From Nipponacmea schrenckii (Eukaryota; Mollusca; Gastropoda; Lottiidae): a stretch of DNA of 64,000 nucleotides. Position 1 is the first letter of the stretch. Every line of letters starts with the position of its first letter. The stretch is from positions 31,130,602-31,194,601 of the forward strand of contig JAUJPP010000003.1 of assembly GCA_030562195.1 (NCBI GenBank), given 5' to 3'. The notes beneath the pieces were generated by a model. That model had not been told where the DNA came from and ran no database searches. It saw only the letters and a list, made by a program, of their open reading frames with translations. The position numbers and the translations under genes are program-made. Below, one piece after another: positions 12,120 through 23,007 of this stretch.

Positions 12120-12849
12120 ATGTCAAAAATATTAAGCCTTTTAAGATTCAGTGACAAATCAGTATTGTACTTAGAACCAAGAATTAATCTAAAAGCAACA
12201 GTGTGCAGACTTATTCAAACCTGGATAAACTTTATGTACTTTCAACTGCAAGAGATTAATATATGGCCTTCTAAAAAATTTGTTAAAGATACAATGTCTG
12301 CTTCATTCAAGGAGAAGTTTCCATCAACCAGAGTGATTCTTGATGCCACAGAGATTCCTATTGAAAAATCCACAGATGCATCTGACCAAAGTGCCACGTA
12401 CTCTAATTACAAAAGTCATAATACTCTTAAAACCACGATTTGTTGCACTCCTCGTGGTTTTGTGTCATATGTCAGTGATTCGTACGCAGGATCTACAAGC
12501 GATCGACAAATTATAGAACGTTCAGATTTATGTGTTCCTGGTAAAGTTGTTTCTAAGGACAGTATCATGTCTGACAGAGGTATTATGGTCCATGATTTAT
12601 TGGCAAATAATAATGTTTTTGTTAACACACCAACTATGTTGAAAGGGAAGAGTTAACTTGAGCCAGAAGCTGTTGTGCATGATAGGAGAGTGGCTTCCTC
12701 TAGGGTAAATGTAGAACGTGTGATTGGACTAACTAAATCTTATAAAATATTAAAACATGAATTATGTACCTCTAAAGTATTAATTGGATCTCGCATAGTG
12801 TTCATATGTTTCATGTTTGCAAATTTCCGTCGTTCAATTGTCAGCAAGT
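12120..12849 (+). pseudogene. Harbinger-type (DDE_Tnp_4, THAP/ISL2EU-like) transposase C-terminal half
   Basis: The reading frame shows the DDE_Tnp_4 pattern: VILDATEIPIEKS (first Asp), SNYKSHNTLKTTICCTPRGF, SYVSDSYAGSTSDRQI (second Asp in G-S-x-S-D), SDRGIMVHDLL, then NVERVIGLTKSYKIL near the end. An in-frame TAA at 12654-12656 splits it. The frame is open on both sides and ends at 12847-12849. The N-terminal half (helix-turn-helix, THAP) is missing. The frame may begin before 12120 without an obvious start. The class moves DNA by cut-and-paste with 3-bp target duplications. Confidence 0.82.
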
Positions 12850-14931
12850 AAAATTCTTTATACATTTTGTTGTAGGATTTTATATATTTTTATATTCCAT
12901 AGATAATATTCCACTATAATAATTGCTGTAACAATGTATTAAAGACTAGTGAATGTGTATATCTTTCACTCAAACTGAATTTTAGTTTCTTAGTACCCTC
13001 ACCCTCACAAATAAATAACTCTCAAAGCATATTGCTTTTCCTTAGTCAACAAGATATGCCTAGATATATTGTGTACACTTAGGCAAAATAAATTCTTAAA
13101 GAGCTATACTTTTCAAACACTATATTTTCAATATATGATTATCTGCAAGATATGGCATCAAATACATTATTAAAGATGATACAAATAAATTTAAATCTCA
13201 TCAAGTTAACCTTCAAACTATATGCAGGAGAAACCATGAATTCTTACAAATAAAGATGTAGCAGCCATCTGATATTAATTTAAACAAACAAGATAAAAAA
13301 GTAGCTTGTCACTTCATTTTTTTAAAATCATGCCAATTGAAAAAGTAAACAAGGAACCTGACATCAATACCAAAAATATTTGACTCATGCGTGATAACTT
13401 TTGGATACATGAGCTAAAAAAAAACTAGAAGAAATGTACCCTACAGTTTTCACAAACAACTTAGATATAGCATATACTAGAAACAAAAACTTAAATGATA
13501 TTTTGGTCATTTATTGATTATCCATAATGTGAAGTAATCCCTTAAAGTATTTTTAAGAAAACGACGAACATCAAGAGAAAGAGATCCTAACCTGTTATTA
13601 ACTTCTTATTTCACACCTTACAATATTTTTAGAATTTAAACTGTGCTTTCCTAAAGTTGCAGTGCAATTTACACACCCTTATGCCTATATTATTAACCAC
13701 ATTTACCAATTTGTTCACCTATACAAGCAATGTAAAATACATCTAATGTATGAAAGATTCCAGCAAAAATTTAGACTTGTCGCCTTGAACCATATGTTCA
13801 CAAATGACATGCGATGTGTGGTCTCATGTATTTCTTCCAAAACAGTTCCAACTTTGGCAACAGACTTGACGTACAAAATTCTCTGTCGATTTCAATTTTC
13901 TGTACAAATAAATCTTTAAATATATATACAATAAAGTAACAATGATATTTCTTACTAACAAGAAGTTGACCTTGAATTCGATAATAATAATTACTGGTTG
14001 TTTTTAAACAGATATTGCCATCTTCATAATTGAGGAATTTAAAAAGTGGGCCAGGTTTAATCTGTCCATTGTGACCTTGGTAAGGTAATAAAAATAAATA
14101 TAGGTAAAGATAAAGCAGTTTTGTTCGGTATATAATGATAATTTAATGGAAAGAAAAGTCACAAGTAATATCAGGTCCAGTGTAATTTGCTGAAACAAAC
14201 AAAAACTTTAAAACAAACAAAGGATCAAAAACTAATCAAAATAATTACACAACTCATCACCTGTTGACACATATGACTAGTCATAGATTAACAAATAATG
14301 TTGGGCATGCTACCATAATAGATTGATATTAATGCTAAAAATTGTACGAAATCAGTTAAATTCATTGAAGTCTATAATATATCATTCTTACAAAATAATA
14401 TTGTAGATAGTGAAGGGCGGTATCCAGTTTTTCAGATACATGTATCATCGTATTTAAATTCTTATTGAGTACTGTCATGGTTTTCACAGTAGTTTTAGAA
14501 GCTACACATATTGCATTCTAAGAAAGGGGTTACCATTAATAATTCCAGAGTCCTAAAAGATCAAGCAAGATAATAAGTAGCATGCCTCTATAATGAAACA
14601 TATAACAAAATAACATCAATTTCGTAAATCAAAATCAAACTGTTCAACATATTACCATGGTGGATTTTTCTTGGTTTATGACTGGAGGTTTTCTGTACAA
14701 GACTTATTGATCTTAACTTCACCAGTCTTGTGCAAATTCTCTAACATTAAAGTAGTAACTGATCGTCATTTAGAAAAGCTTATTTTCCCCCAATTATAGT
14801 AAATATACCACCTGGAAAGGGTACACAAAAAATCCTGACTTGATTCATTGAGTAAATTTAGAGCAATCTGCTTTTGAAAATTGACTTTCTCGCGATTTCC
14901 GAAAACGGAAATAAACCTGCTTCACATGACG
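12850..14931. other. No gene seen
   Basis: AT-rich sequence. Short open frames show no domain and no codon pattern. Probably intergenic or decayed repeats. Confidence 0.45.
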
Positions 14932-14939
14932 TGACGTCA
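14932..14939. promoter_or_regulatory. Perfect CRE (TGACGTCA)
   Basis: The palindrome TGACGTCA lies 23 bases before the ATG of the following exon, overlapping a preceding TGACG half-site. This is the ATF/CREB site form and a plausible proximal promoter element. Confidence 0.45.
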
Positions 14940-14961
14940 TCTCAGGAACCGAAAAGGCAAA

Positions 14962-15224
14962 ATGGCTGACAGTGATAGTACATGTAGTACGGTGGATACA
15001 GATAGTTTCCGTGATTCCTCTAATATGTCGGACAGTGCTTTTCCCGGAATTGTTGATTTTGATTCCGATGATAGCATCGGCAGCAATTTAAGTGATGATG
15101 ACCGTGAAATCGCCGTAAGACCAATGAAAATGGAGCCGCATTTGTTCGATCCTCTCCCACCTAGGCCTATTCTTCCAGCATGTTGCAGCGCCGGTGAAAT
15201 ACCAAGGATTGGTAACCTAAATTG
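14962..15224 (+). CDS. Possible first exon of a P2X7-like cysteine-domain protein
   Basis: The ATG has a good context (gcaaaATGG) and opens an acidic, Ser/Asp-rich N-terminus of about 87 residues. It ends in RIGNLNW before a gtacgt donor at 15225. In the P2X7 C-terminal-like family an acidic leader and 'PLPPRP' linker are followed by R-x-GN-x-x-W and a Cys-rich zinc-binding domain. The Cys-rich exon itself is not found downstream, so this may be a 5' fragment. Both the CRE and the splice donor support a real exon. The family call is from memory of the motif and is uncertain. Confidence 0.45.
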
Positions 15225-15692
15225 GTACGTAATATTTTGTGCTACTGTTGGACCTCTGGCTTTCGGGCGTGGTTGTCAAATTCGTTGATAGATGTGGCTA
15301 GACTAGACGCTAGGCCTACAACACAACACTAGGCCTAGTTAGGATAGACATCGATGCCGATTGATTGTTGATAACTGACAAGAATAAAATCAATTGAATT
15401 AACATTGTATCCATAGGACAACATATCTGCAATTCAGAAAAGCACCTAATTCGGTTCGTTTATTGAAACTTTTTACCGATTTGCAAGGAGAAAATGTGAA
15501 AATCATATCCGACATTTTGGATTATTATTTTGTCGCTGCACTCAAAACAGACCACATTGGAATCGTCCGATATTAGGAAGTCGTTGAATAGGCCTAATAT
15601 AAAGGCTAGTTTTGTTTCTTGCTGTATATATTCCATAGGATTAGGGAATATTTTCAAGTCCTAGTCCAGACTAATTGTTGCCCACCAAATGT
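15225..15692. other. Putative intron; no exon seen
   Basis: Follows the gtacgt donor. No Cys-rich continuation of the upstream exon is visible on the plus strand. Confidence 0.35.
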
Positions 15693-15969
15693 CAGGGGCG
15701 GATCCAGGAATTCGAGCAGGGGGGTAGGGGGGTTTGGGGTCCGAAGTGATGATTACACTGACCACGAAGCGGGGAAGGTCCGCAGGCCCGAGCTTAGCGA
15801 AGGGGGGCTGGGGGTCTTCCCCCAAGAAAATTTTGAAAATTACAAGCTGTTTCCTTGCATCTGAGTGCAATTTTGCAGTTATTTTTAGGACCCCCGTACT
15901 GAGGGGGGGGGGGGGGTCCGAGGGGTCCGGACCCCCTGGATCCGCCCCCCCCCCCTGGATCCGCGCCTG
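15693..15969. mobile_element. hAT-type MITE, about 277 bp
   Basis: Terminal inverted repeats read CAGGGGCGGATCCAGG at the left and, read inward from the right end, CAGGCGCGGATCCAGG. The interior is G/C-rich with G14 and C13 runs near 15905-15955. The CAGGGGCGGATCC terminus is typical of hAT-derived MITEs in invertebrates. An 8-bp target duplication is not clean (AATGT occurs on both sides, one base out of register). Proline/glycine-rich frames here are translations of the homopolymers. Confidence 0.7.
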
Positions 15970-16084
15970 TAATGTGTGAGTCCATAAATGGTCTAGGCCT
16001 AGACTAGGTTTGGATAAGGCTACTCATTGGAAATCTTTTTCGAAAAAGAGCTGGCTGATGTCGGTGTCCTTTCTGTCAATTTCA

Positions 16085-16385
16085 TCCTTATTGCAGACTG
16101 CATGTGTTCGTCTTCATTAGCCCCAAAAAAGATGCAGAAGAGTAGCCTAAGACGCTGTTCATAATTGGCAAAAGTGTCAAAGGTGGCAGCTTCACTAATT
16201 CACACTGTACACTGTTGAGTGTTGGGTTAGGTACATCAGGTAAGTCAGGAACTGTGTCAGGCAATATATTGGAACAGGATCAGGCAATATGTTTGAAACA
16301 GGATCAGGCAAAATGTTTGAAACAGGATCAGGCAATTCTGGTGCATGTTCATCCATAAATTCCAGAATTAATTTCACTAGTTAAA
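16085..16385 (-). pseudogene. Possible downstream exon of the leftward THAP gene (Pro-rich linker)
   Basis: The minus strand has an acceptor-like 'aactag' at about 16379. It is followed by a Pro-rich frame with the repeat LPDPVSNI and then, after a frameshift, PDLPDVPNPTLNSVQCE. Such linkers occur between THAP fingers and later domains. The phase from exon 17266-17408 does not give a clean join, so the link is weak. Confidence 0.25.
16257..16336. repeat. 24-bp tandem repeat, about three units
   Basis: The unit aggatcaggcaatatgtttg plus four bases is repeated about three times with single-base changes. It encodes the repeated LPDPVSNI on the minus strand. Confidence 0.7.
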
Positions 16386-17265
16386 TCAAATAATATAACA
16401 ACTAATGACCTTCAAGTGATGTAGCACAGACGGTGACAACAAAATTGGGCATTCTAGATTCTTAATCACTCCCAAGAGATGCAATTGTTGCATAGTTGTA
16501 GGCTATGTATTGGAATCCTGGGATGGTGGGTACTGCATCTCCCTTTAGTCGTCGAGATCTAAAAAGTCGACAACCTAGTCCTAGATGATCATCCTATCAG
16601 TAATTTTTATCATTCGATAAAATTATGCAATTTGTCATCGAAGAATCGGCGATGTTTTCAATTTTTTTACGACGAAGCAGCAGGAACTTTAATTTCATTC
16701 TTAGATTATGAAGTAGTGATTATTGTCATTGTTAATTTACTGGCCTTTGCTGATGGTCGCAAATTCTTCGAATGAGAGTAAAAAGTAAACAAAAACGTAA
16801 AACGGGTGAACGAACAATCGGTAACCCGATTGGACAGTAACTATCTATATCAGCTAATCAATTTCTTTTTTACATTCTCGTTATCTAATGTCGCGATTAT
16901 CCAGCGTTTGACAACAGAATTAGAGAAGCGGTTTAAAGACTGGACAATGCATTTTATAGAGTATTAATAGACACGGCATAACAATAAAAAGCCATTGCCA
17001 TAATAGATGAGTTATTTTGTGATTACGACAAATTGTTTATTTCATAACCTAATAACACATAACATAAATTCGGCTATTCGCGTGAGCACGACGAACACAA
17101 ACAGGATACCTATGCTCAAGACAGTTATAGTGTCAATAAATAAGTGACCTTGCCTTGGCCTTTGTAGAATGTAGGCCTGGGCTAGATTGGAAAGGTCGAG
17201 AACCGGCGTTTTTACACTTACAGCAATAGGCCCCTAGGCTTTTGGTTGTAAAAAAAGGCACTCAC
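16386..17265. other. Putative intron of the leftward THAP gene; nothing else seen
   Basis: AT-rich with short palindromic 'aggcct' words. No further exon identified. Confidence 0.35.
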
Positions 17266-17408
17266 CTTGTCTGATATTCACTTTCGAGCCGAGCATCCGA
17301 ATTATTTACATCAAAACAATCGTTGTTAAAATGCTGAGAACAGAGCTCCTTGGATTTATTCGTTGACGTTGGATTTTCGAAGTTCTTCCTTTTCGGACAT
17401 CCGGGCAT
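17266..17408 (-). CDS. THAP-like zinc-finger exon (leftward gene)
   Basis: Reading leftward from ATG at 17408, the exon gives MPGCPKRKNF and then KELCSQHFNNDCF. This matches the second half of the C2CH THAP finger (L-C-S-x-HF). It ends at a perfect gtgagt donor just below 17266. The first CxxC part of the finger is short and divergent, so it may be a fused or derived finger. It faces another THAP gene starting at 17511, 102 bases away. THAP proteins bind DNA as transcription regulators or as parts of transposases; which applies here is unknown. Confidence 0.5.
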
Positions 17409-17510
17409 TTGTCACGTGATTTTTATGTCATTAATGCAAAGCAGACTGCTGATTCTTGGGGGTCCTGATAAATAATCATTTCGTGTCGGTCAAAGAAGTA
17501 ATTTTGTATT
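17409..17510. promoter_or_regulatory. 102-bp spacer between two head-to-head THAP starts
   Basis: The interval contains an E-box (gtCACGTGa) and separates two divergent ATGs. It would have to serve as 5'UTR and bidirectional promoter for both genes if both are transcribed. No TATA box is evident. Confidence 0.35.
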
Positions 17511-17601
17511 ATGCCGAAGAGTTGCTGTGTACCTGGATGTACGGCGAACAAGATTAAAAATCGTCAATTTTATATATTTCCCATTGATAACTTTCGCTGT
17601 G
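17511..17601 (+). CDS. THAP zinc-finger exon 1 (rightward gene)
   Basis: The ATG starts MPKSCCVPGCTANK, the classic THAP opening (M-P-x-x-C-x-V-x-G-C). It continues FYIFP and RCEKW (Trp of the fold). The C-terminal C-x-HF part is not in this exon, and the exon end is uncertain because no donor with the needed phase is obvious. The next recognised exon is 17868-18008. Confidence 0.65.
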
Positions 17602-17867
17602 AAAAATGGTTCTATGATTGTATTTTATATTATGTAATTTTTTTTAAACCTAGGTAGATCTAGATCTCAAGCCACTCTCTAGGAGGACTAGGAGTCCAGG
17701 CCAGGCCAGGCCTCATTACCTGTGGGCTGTGGATCTAGTTAGCACTGTTGTCTTACTTAAAAATTTCAATAGACGTAATTCTATATCTATTTAGACTAGC
17801 TTAGGGCTAGATCTAGTAGAGATCTTTTTTTGGTAGATTCTGGTTCTAACGATAATTTAATTTGCAG

Positions 17868-18008
17868 GAAGAAAAGTTAATGATCCTTCTCACCCTGACT
17901 ACGTGCTTTCACTATATTTGCGAAATGAAGTTTCTGGTTCTGATGTGACTGATGATAGTTATAATAAGTTATCTCGATATGAAAGGGCTTCAAAAAGAAA
18001 AGTTTCAG
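17868..18008 (+). CDS. THAP-transposase-like gene exon 2
   Basis: Between a tttgcag acceptor and a gtaggt donor the frame reads RKVNDPSHPDYVLSLYLRNE and on to KRKVS. 'DP-x-HPDYVPS' is the segment that follows the THAP finger in many invertebrate THAP/DDE_4 transposon proteins. Entry and exit are both phase 1. Confidence 0.6.
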
Positions 18009-18099
18009 GTAGGTCTGAACTGTATAAAGTAATTTTTTTTTGGTCATTATATGCTTGTGGATTTTGATATAATTTTAGTACATATCCATATTCTTTCAG

Positions 18100-18560
18100 A
18101 TGAGACTTGAAACCAAGACTCCTTCTGCTATCAGATCAGCAGTGCAGATCAAATATCCCCAAACAGTTTGGAATTCAAAGAAAAATGTCAGCACTGTTCT
18201 GGCAAAATATCCCTTACTGCACACTGCACTGCAATTGCCCATCTTCACAAGCACAGAACATTGAGCCATATCCCATTTTACTACAGCTTACAAATGTCAT
18301 ATTTTACAGGTCCAGCCAATCTCTATAGGAATAAGAAAGTTTGTAAGATAATTTGTGATAGAAGTAACGAGTTGAGTGAAAAAGAAGATCCTATCAAAGT
18401 TGTTATTCTAACCAGAAACAGCTGATGAATCTAACATAGACAAACCCACACCAATGCAACAACCAGTAGAGTCATCTGAATGTTTGATGCTATACCAAGA
18501 ATTATATAATGTGATATATGAGCGTGACAGTGCCCTTGAAAATGTGTCTGCCCTTGAAAA
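18100..18560 (+). pseudogene. THAP-transposase-like gene exon 3, decayed
   Basis: After the ttctttcag acceptor the phase-matched frame meets TGA at 18108-18110. It then stays open to 18425 (CQHCSGKISLTAHC, CKIICDRSNELSEK) and continues one frame over with LMLYQELYNVIYERDSALEN, a coiled-coil-like stretch. The exon is interrupted at 18560 by the insertion at 18561-19333 and resumes in frame at 19339. One nonsense change and one frameshift mark it as a pseudogene. Confidence 0.55.
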
Positions 18561-19333
18561 AGATAGCTTGCCAGGCAAGGTAATATACGCCCACTGGCAG
18601 CATTGATTATGAATAGGCTTAGAAAATTATTGGATCATCATTAAGTTTAATAGTGCACATCTTCAAAATGATATCAACACACATACAAACAATCAAAATA
18701 AAACATAGAGAATTGTAGCCTGAAGAGTGAGCACGAGTTGCAACCTATAGGTTTACAGAGTGAAAAAAGCAAAGTCAAACACGATATTTCACTAAAAAAT
18801 TATCTGATCATCAAGAAAATCAATAGGGATCATCTTCATAATAACACTGACCAACAAAATAAAATCAAAATGATCCATAAAGAATTGTAGCGTGTAGAGT
18901 GAGCACGAGTTGCACTCTATACCTAATGAAGTGAAAAATGTTAAGTCAGATGCGGTATTTCGGTGAAAAATTATCCGATCATCACGAAAATCAATAGGGA
19001 TCATCTTCATAATGACACTAACCCACAAAATAAAAATCAAAAGAATCCATAAAGAATTGTAGTTTGTAGAGTGAGCACGAGTTGCACCTTATATCTAATG
19101 AAGTGAAAAACGCTAAGTCAGACGCGATATTTCGGTGAAAAATTATCCGATCATCAAAAAAATCAATAGGGATCATCTTCATTATGACACTGACCCACAA
19201 ATTTAAAATCAAAAGAATCCATAAAGAATTGTAGCCTGTAGAGTGAGCACGAGCCAAATGTGAAGGACGGACGGACGGACGGACGGACCGACAGGGCGAT
19301 TACAATATACGCCCATCTTACGTGTGGGCGTAT
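18561..19333 (-). mobile_element. 773-bp non-autonomous element, hairpin end, TCCG tract, 5-bp target duplication
   Basis: GAAAA occurs on both sides (18556-18560 and 19334-19338), and removing the element plus one copy rejoins the host frame exactly. One end is agatagcttgccaggcaagg. The other end folds as a hairpin (atacgcccatc, ttacg, tgtgggcgtat) next to a (ggac)n tract. The interior has diverged tandem units of about 180 bp (repeats of 'aatcaatagggatcatcttc'). A second copy in opposite orientation is at 39834-40560. No protein is encoded. Confidence 0.8.
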
Positions 19334-19338
19334 GAAAA

Positions 19339-19471
19339 TGTAACTGGCCATCGTTTAACTTCTTCCTCAGTTGAAGGCAATGATGAGGCTTGTAGAATGT
19401 TGACTGGCATTAGCTGGGTTGTCTTTCCTGAGATGACGTCATTGCCTGAGATCTCCGATGTTTTCCGATGA
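19339..19471 (+). pseudogene. THAP-transposase-like gene, continuation after the insertion
   Basis: In frame with 18421-18560 the sequence reads SSVEGNDEACRMLTGISWVV, then FPEMTS, and stops at 19469-19471. The pattern N-D-x-x-x-x-x-x-TG-x-x-x-x-x-F occurs just before the helix-turn-helix and DDE parts of THAP/DDE_4 transposases. The DDE part is not present here. Confidence 0.55.
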
Positions 19472-19888
19472 TTCTCGTTTCAATGGCATGGACATGGCCG
19501 GGGGTAGAAAAATCAAAAGAAAAAGACACTGGTTGCTTGAAATATTTTTTTTCTTTGTATTAAGTGATTTAAGACCATATTACATAATATAAACCCCATT
19601 TATAACGTCATTCAGTAACTACTTTAAAAGCACACATGCTATATGTTTACAAATGAGGTTCTTTACCAGCTGGACACTCACAATGAGAGTTCAAAATCTG
19701 GTCATTCTGAATTCTCAACTTAAAGTTGTATGATACCTATAGATGTAAGCAAAAAAAAAAAGAGAAAATGATTTACGAAAACTACATGAACATGGCTTTT
19801 ACTTTTGTTTATACTGCAAAATAATGTAAAATGCACATCTGAATTCACTCTTACTAACATTATTTTGAAGGACAAGCGATAGCTTACT
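19472..19888. other. No gene seen
   Basis: AT-rich sequence without recognisable features, apart from possible continuation of a minus-strand exon set described next. Confidence 0.4.
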
Positions 19889-20016
19889 CTTTTTTTCATT
19901 GCAGCTTTAACTATTCCAGTCAAATAAACATTGTCATCAACAACACAAAAACTGCAGGCATCAATATGATTGCTTTCTAATAGTAGTTTACCCTTCTCTA
20001 AAGCTTTAACATCAGA
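19889..20016 (-). pseudogene. Possible minus-strand exon of a SWIM/YqaJ-like gene
   Basis: Reading leftward, KALEKGKLLLESNHIDACSF and then VYLTGIVKAAMKKR are followed by gtaagc. The pattern 'ghV-x-dc...vyv-x-g-x-V-x-x-SMKk' resembles the region before SWIM fingers in invertebrate YqaJ-type proteins. A possible preceding exon (20278-20330) reads PVSFPPWPQEGFKLVTPY. No SWIM finger is seen. Weak call. Confidence 0.3.
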
Positions 20017-20479
20017 ATTTTATCAGAAGCCAATCGAAATGTTAAAATAAATAAAACCTCAATAATTAAATACATTGTTTCCTTCAATAATCTAAGAAGC
20101 TGCTTTGAGAATGTCCAAAATTTTAAAACTGGGTGTTCTAAATGTTATGCATGTATAAAGGGTCTGAAACTCTTAAAATTAAAAATTTCAGTTTAAACTA
20201 TTCAAATTGTTCTTACCTGAAATAACCATCAATCACACTACAAGTGACACTCTTACAAATATTCCTGTGTAAGGGGGTTACCAGCTTAAACCCCTCCTGA
20301 GGCCAAGGTGGAAATGACACAGGTTCGGGTAAAACAACTTCACTATCAAAATTAACTTTAAAAAAAATTTCAATAATTGAAGTAGATCTAATAATTCAAA
20401 GAAAGAAAAAATAGATCTGAACACATAATAGGCCTCCTTTCTGGCAACATTGAATTCTAAATCACATTTTGGCAATCAT

Positions 20480-20830
20480 TTTAAAATATTGACCTCAAAA
20501 TAGTACTGAGAGTCTTAAATTGTCTTTGGGTTAATGAAAATGCCAACCATTAAAAAAATAATTATTTGAAAATATGATTTTACAGAGGGGAATTTTCAGT
20601 CCAAAATGGATGTCATTATTTATTGGGTGTGAAATTTCTAGGAGGGAAGTGTATTTACTTTAAATGCAAAAGTTCCAAAACTTACATTTCAATCGACCCA
20701 CAGGCATTCTCTGACAATTGAAATACATTTGAAAATCATATTTTGAATATTTGTGACCCGACAGAAAAAATTCAATTTATAACTCAATGTGGCCAGATAG
20801 TAACAGTAGGCCCAGTTTTAAGCCAGATAA
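20480..20830 (-). repeat. Inverted copy of the Harbinger-linked repeat at 11755-12100
   Basis: The reverse complement matches 11755-12100 landmark by landmark with moderate divergence. It is probably a fragment of the same transposon family without its transposase. Confidence 0.65.
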
Positions 20831-21642
20831 TAGGCCTAAATAGTAATAGATAGGGCTATCCTAATCCGAGTTCTCTATGCTATAGGAAAGTCGATTTTTA
20901 TGATTTTTTATATTTACTGACTCTCCTATAGTCAGAGATGGGTGCTCTTTATTTCCTATCGGAAATGGTCATGCACATCTGCATGACGGCTTTGAGCCTA
21001 TTTCTAAGCAACTGTGCACATCAATGGGTACCCCAACTCAATACGCACACAACAATATAAAAAAAGTGGTCTTACCTTCACACAGTCCGTCAAATATCCA
21101 TTTATAGATCGCCTTCAAGAACAATTCGCTTATTCTTGACCACCAGCGACATTTAATTCTTTCCGACCAATCAATGGCCATGAGAGTAACAAGTGTTTTG
21201 ATTGGTCTACCATATTACCGTAGATGTAAATTTAGTAAGGAATAATTAAAAAAATAAAACAAAGCCTTTCGATCTATTTCAGTACCGGTTATACAATGTT
21301 TACCCTAGCAACACCTAAGAAATTCAACGAAACATAACTGAAAAGTTGAAAACTAATATATGTTATTTAAAAAGATCGCCTACCGTTCAATTAGATTTTT
21401 CTTCCGACCAGTGGTTTTGGCTTTTATTTTCCTTAAGAGCAGCAACAGTCCACGAATGTCTATTTGCGATGGGTTCAAACGACGCCATTACGCTAAGGGT
21501 ACCTACCGGTAGAACAGTATCGCCATCTACCGACCAAGGGGAGACAACCCTGATGAACAAGCCCCATTTTATGCATAACGAACGGAGAGTATAAAAGTTG
21601 ACCTTTTACTGGCAGACGCTCGACACTGAAAATCGACACTTA
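20831..21642. other. No gene seen
   Basis: No credible coding sequence. The start of a Harbinger element bounds it on the right. Confidence 0.4.
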
Positions 21643-21675
21643 GGGTCGATTCGATTATGCAGTCCGGATTCTCCG
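21643..21675 (+). repeat. Left terminal inverted repeat of a Harbinger element
   Basis: GGGTCGATTCGATTATG followed by CAGTCCGGATT is repeated in reverse complement at 57418-57444 with one mismatch in the first 27 bases. The left flank is TTA, the preferred Harbinger target. The right flank is TAG, so a matching 3-bp duplication is not confirmed. Confidence 0.8.
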
Positions 21676-21744
21676 TTTTGAATATCCGGTTTCTCCGGTC
21701 TTGATGCATAATCGAGGAGAAGTGGAGAATCAGTTGAGAATCAA

Positions 21745-22400
21745 CATGGCGGACGCAATTTGTTTTCTAATGGAAATCCTCGATGAAAACCGTATAGGAC
21801 AAACAGGACGAAATGATTGCGGTTATCCTAGCAACCATGTAAGTTGAAATGATTGCCTGCTGCTGTGCTGGACGGATTCATCAAAACTTCTTTAGTACTG
21901 GGCCTATTATTATGTTTATTAAATCATTTAAACAAAATCTTATGCTGAATCATAAGTTATAAGACTAATGATGAAAAAGTCTACTAATTCCCTCCTTCGG
22001 TCCTACGATAGTAGTCTATTTGGGTGTTCTAAGGTCACAAGAAAATAAAATACAGTTTCTTAATGTTATGTTCCAATAAACTTCCTATGTGCCTAATTTC
22101 GATATTCTTTCTATGCATTTCAGACTGAGGTCAGACAGAGTAAAGATAAATAATTTTGTGAGAGATGTTGTAGATCTTTACATTGTTGATTTCAAGATAC
22201 TTTTCCGAATGACCCCATCCACTTAAGTCATCTTATGCAAGCATGTAGCAACATGCCCCTCTATGGAAGAGCAGATCATTCCACGTGGAAAGCCACCTGT
22301 GCCGAAAGAGAAACAAGTTTAAATAGCTCTCTGGTTTCTTGGATTTCAAGGTTCTTCAAAACAGATATCTGATCGGTTTGACGTGACAGAATCTACAGGG
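21745..22400 (+). pseudogene. HARBI1-like transposase, N-terminal part
   Basis: A possible first exon (MADAICFLMEILDENR) ends at a gtaagt donor at 21839. A second begins after tttcag at 22124 and reads RVKINNFVRDVVDLY, then FRMTPST, then a stop, then RGKPPVPKEKQ, a stop, IALWFLGFQGSSKQISDRFD and VTEST. This is the HARBI1 N-terminal and helix-turn-helix region. Two in-frame stops are present. Similarity ends near 22400, where the middle of the protein should begin; that part is found at 43.47 kb. Confidence 0.75.
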
Positions 22401-22473
22401 TTAGTATTGGTATCGTTAAGAGGACTAAGTATAGGAAGAACACCAAGAACACCAACGTTCCGAGGACATTTTG

Positions 22474-22507
22474 CAAAGTGAGGTCTTGCACCCGGGTCCT
22501 CACTTTG
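22474..22507. repeat. Perfect 10-bp stem hairpin
   Basis: CAAAGTGAGG (22474-22483) and CCTCACTTTG (22498-22507) flank a 14-base loop. It lies just beyond the break of the HARBI1-like gene and may be the end of an inserted element. Confidence 0.6.
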
Positions 22508-22509
22508 AA

Positions 22510-23007
22510 AATCTCATAAAAGAAGCAAAGTGAGCTCCATGTTCAAAATTCCAAATATGGAAGCAGTCCTCAGATATAATGATTTTGAGAAAATTTTAAG
22601 CACACCCCACATAAGGTTACACATTTTACTAGTCACTGTTAGGTGATGAGACAAAGTGTGTTATCTAATACACCAATCAGATTGTGTGCTCTATCTGAAT
22701 TTGACATTGCATGCCATCAGAGGTCAAAAGTACCAGAAAGGCAGCCAATCAGATTTGCGTTCACATGCAGTGCAAAAAAATTACAGCTGCCAACGTTGGG
22801 GGGACTACAACACTTCTGAATTTTATTGTGTTTTCAGCCATTGCTTTATTCTTTTGATTTCTGAAGGTAAGGAATTTAATCATTTTCAGTTATTATGGTA
22901 GTCAGGATTTAAATACTCGCCATTTATTATCAAACGAAAGCAGACATGCCAAGCAATGCACTGTGTGAAAAGGTCTGATGTATGTCACAAAGAGAGAACT
23001 ATCTAAG
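22510..23007. other. No gene seen
   Basis: Non-coding sequence with no clear structure. Confidence 0.35.

Noticed and set aside
15693..15969. 8-bp target duplication for the hAT-type MITE
   Set aside because: AATGT is present on both sides but out of register by one base, so I do not claim it.
15734..15985. Gly/Pro-rich open frames on both strands
   Set aside because: They are translations of the G and C homopolymers of a hAT-type MITE, not proteins.
18792..19351. Minus-strand frames with repeated VSVIMKMIPIDF
   Set aside because: They arise from the internal units of the 773-bp repeat element and have no independent support.
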